Shown here piece by piece: positions 5,976 through 6,291 of a stretch of 6,291 bases of DNA. The notes beneath the pieces are model-generated. The model was not told where the DNA came from and did not search any database. It saw only the letters and a program-made list of their open reading frames with translations. Location: positions 1 to 6,291 of the forward strand of contig JAHCKI010000148.1 in NCBI GenBank assembly GCA_026125865.1, given 5' to 3'. Source of the DNA: Rhodospirillales bacterium. GTDB taxonomy: Bacteria; Pseudomonadota; Alphaproteobacteria; Rhodospirillales; Defluviicoccaceae. The stretch's first letter is position 1. Each line of letters begins with the position of its first letter. A program made the position numbers and the translations under genes.

Positions 5976-6291
5976 ATGGACCGCGTCGCCGATCTCGCCT
6001 CCACCAATCTCATTCTCAACACCGTCTTCCGTACCCAGAAACGCGTGCATGATCTGGAATTGCAGGTGGCGAGCGGAAAGGCTTCCCAGGACTACAAGGG
6101 GATTTCCAGCCAATCCCTGCGTCTCCTCTGTCTGGAAGATACCAAGCAGCAGCTCGAACGGTATATGGCCAATAACAAGGCGATGGAGCTGCGCGCCGAC
6201 ATCACCGGCACCACAGTCGAGGGCATGCGGGAAACCATCAAGGATTTCCGTCAGATCTTGCTCGATGTCGGCGCCAATCGGCCTTTGGATC
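5976..6291 (+). CDS. flgL: Flagellar hook-associated protein 3 FlgL (HAP3), 5' part
   Basis: FlgL forms the second junction layer between FlgK and the flagellin filament. The frame is open from ATG 5976 to the right edge (105 codons), so the C-terminus is missing. The visible part is the flagellin-type N-terminal D0/D1 helix: an Asn/Leu-rich opening (STNLILNTVFRTQKRVHDLE), then LQVASGKASQDYKGIS, where FlgL and flagellins have the LS(S/T)GKR..-like turn, then a long helix to DFRQILLDVGANRP. A full-length protein would usually be 300-400 residues. It follows flgK by 24 bases with its own ribosome binding site and is the expected partner gene; the FlgN-like protein upstream would be its chaperone. 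Confidence 0.88.
   Translation, partial: MDRVADLASTNLILNTVFRTQKRVHDLELQVASGKASQDYKGISSQSLRLLCLEDTKQQLERYMANNKAMELRADITGTTVEGMRETIKDFRQILLDVGANRPLD

Noticed and set aside
3708..6113. 801-codon minus-strand frame across flgK
   Set aside because: A GC-skewed codon shadow of flgK with low-complexity Gly/His/Val-rich protein; flgK has full family signatures on the plus strand.

Overview
The window looks like a GC-rich alphaproteobacterial chromosome, most likely a Rhodospirillales-type polarly flagellated bacterium. This is inferred from the gene order flgI - flgJ (rod-binding part only) - flgN-like - flgK - flgL, the long FlgK, and a canonical -24/-12 (sigma54) promoter in front of the operon. 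No rRNA, tRNA, CRISPR array or intact insertion sequence is visible.

Left third (1-1086, minus strand). A large reading frame has no stop from its start at about 1086/1071 to the left edge, so it is a 3'-truncated gene. Its N-terminal ~134 residues hold three evenly spaced G-N-(I/V)-(L/R)-R-W repeats, as in a beta-trefoil. After a Pro/Glu/Thr-rich linker comes a Ser/Thr-rich region of alternating beta strands resembling the aerolysin/ETX-MTX2 pore-forming module. The best guess is a lectin-like pore-forming toxin. It is more AT-rich than the flagellar genes and is probably an accessory (transferred) gene.

Divergent spacer (1087-1794). No convincing gene. It holds a short array (1302-1475) of a 53-bp palindromic unit, GGGGACA...TGTCCCC, with two perfect copies and two decayed ones. 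The unit resembles REP-type or RAYT-mobilised palindromes. The sigma54 promoter lies at 1724-1739.

Right two thirds (1795-6291, plus strand). A tightly packed late flagellar operon. FlgI is the periplasmic P-ring protein. FlgJ is the rod-assembly protein without a muramidase domain. A small helical protein is probably the FlgN chaperone for the hook-associated proteins. FlgK (HAP1) and FlgL (HAP3, cut by the right edge) form the hook-filament junction. The first three genes are translationally coupled by 1- and 4-nt stop/start overlaps. flgK is preceded by a 73-nt gap with a 15-bp tandem repeat and a strong ribosome binding site. Together the set takes assembly from the rod and P-ring through to the junction on which the filament grows.
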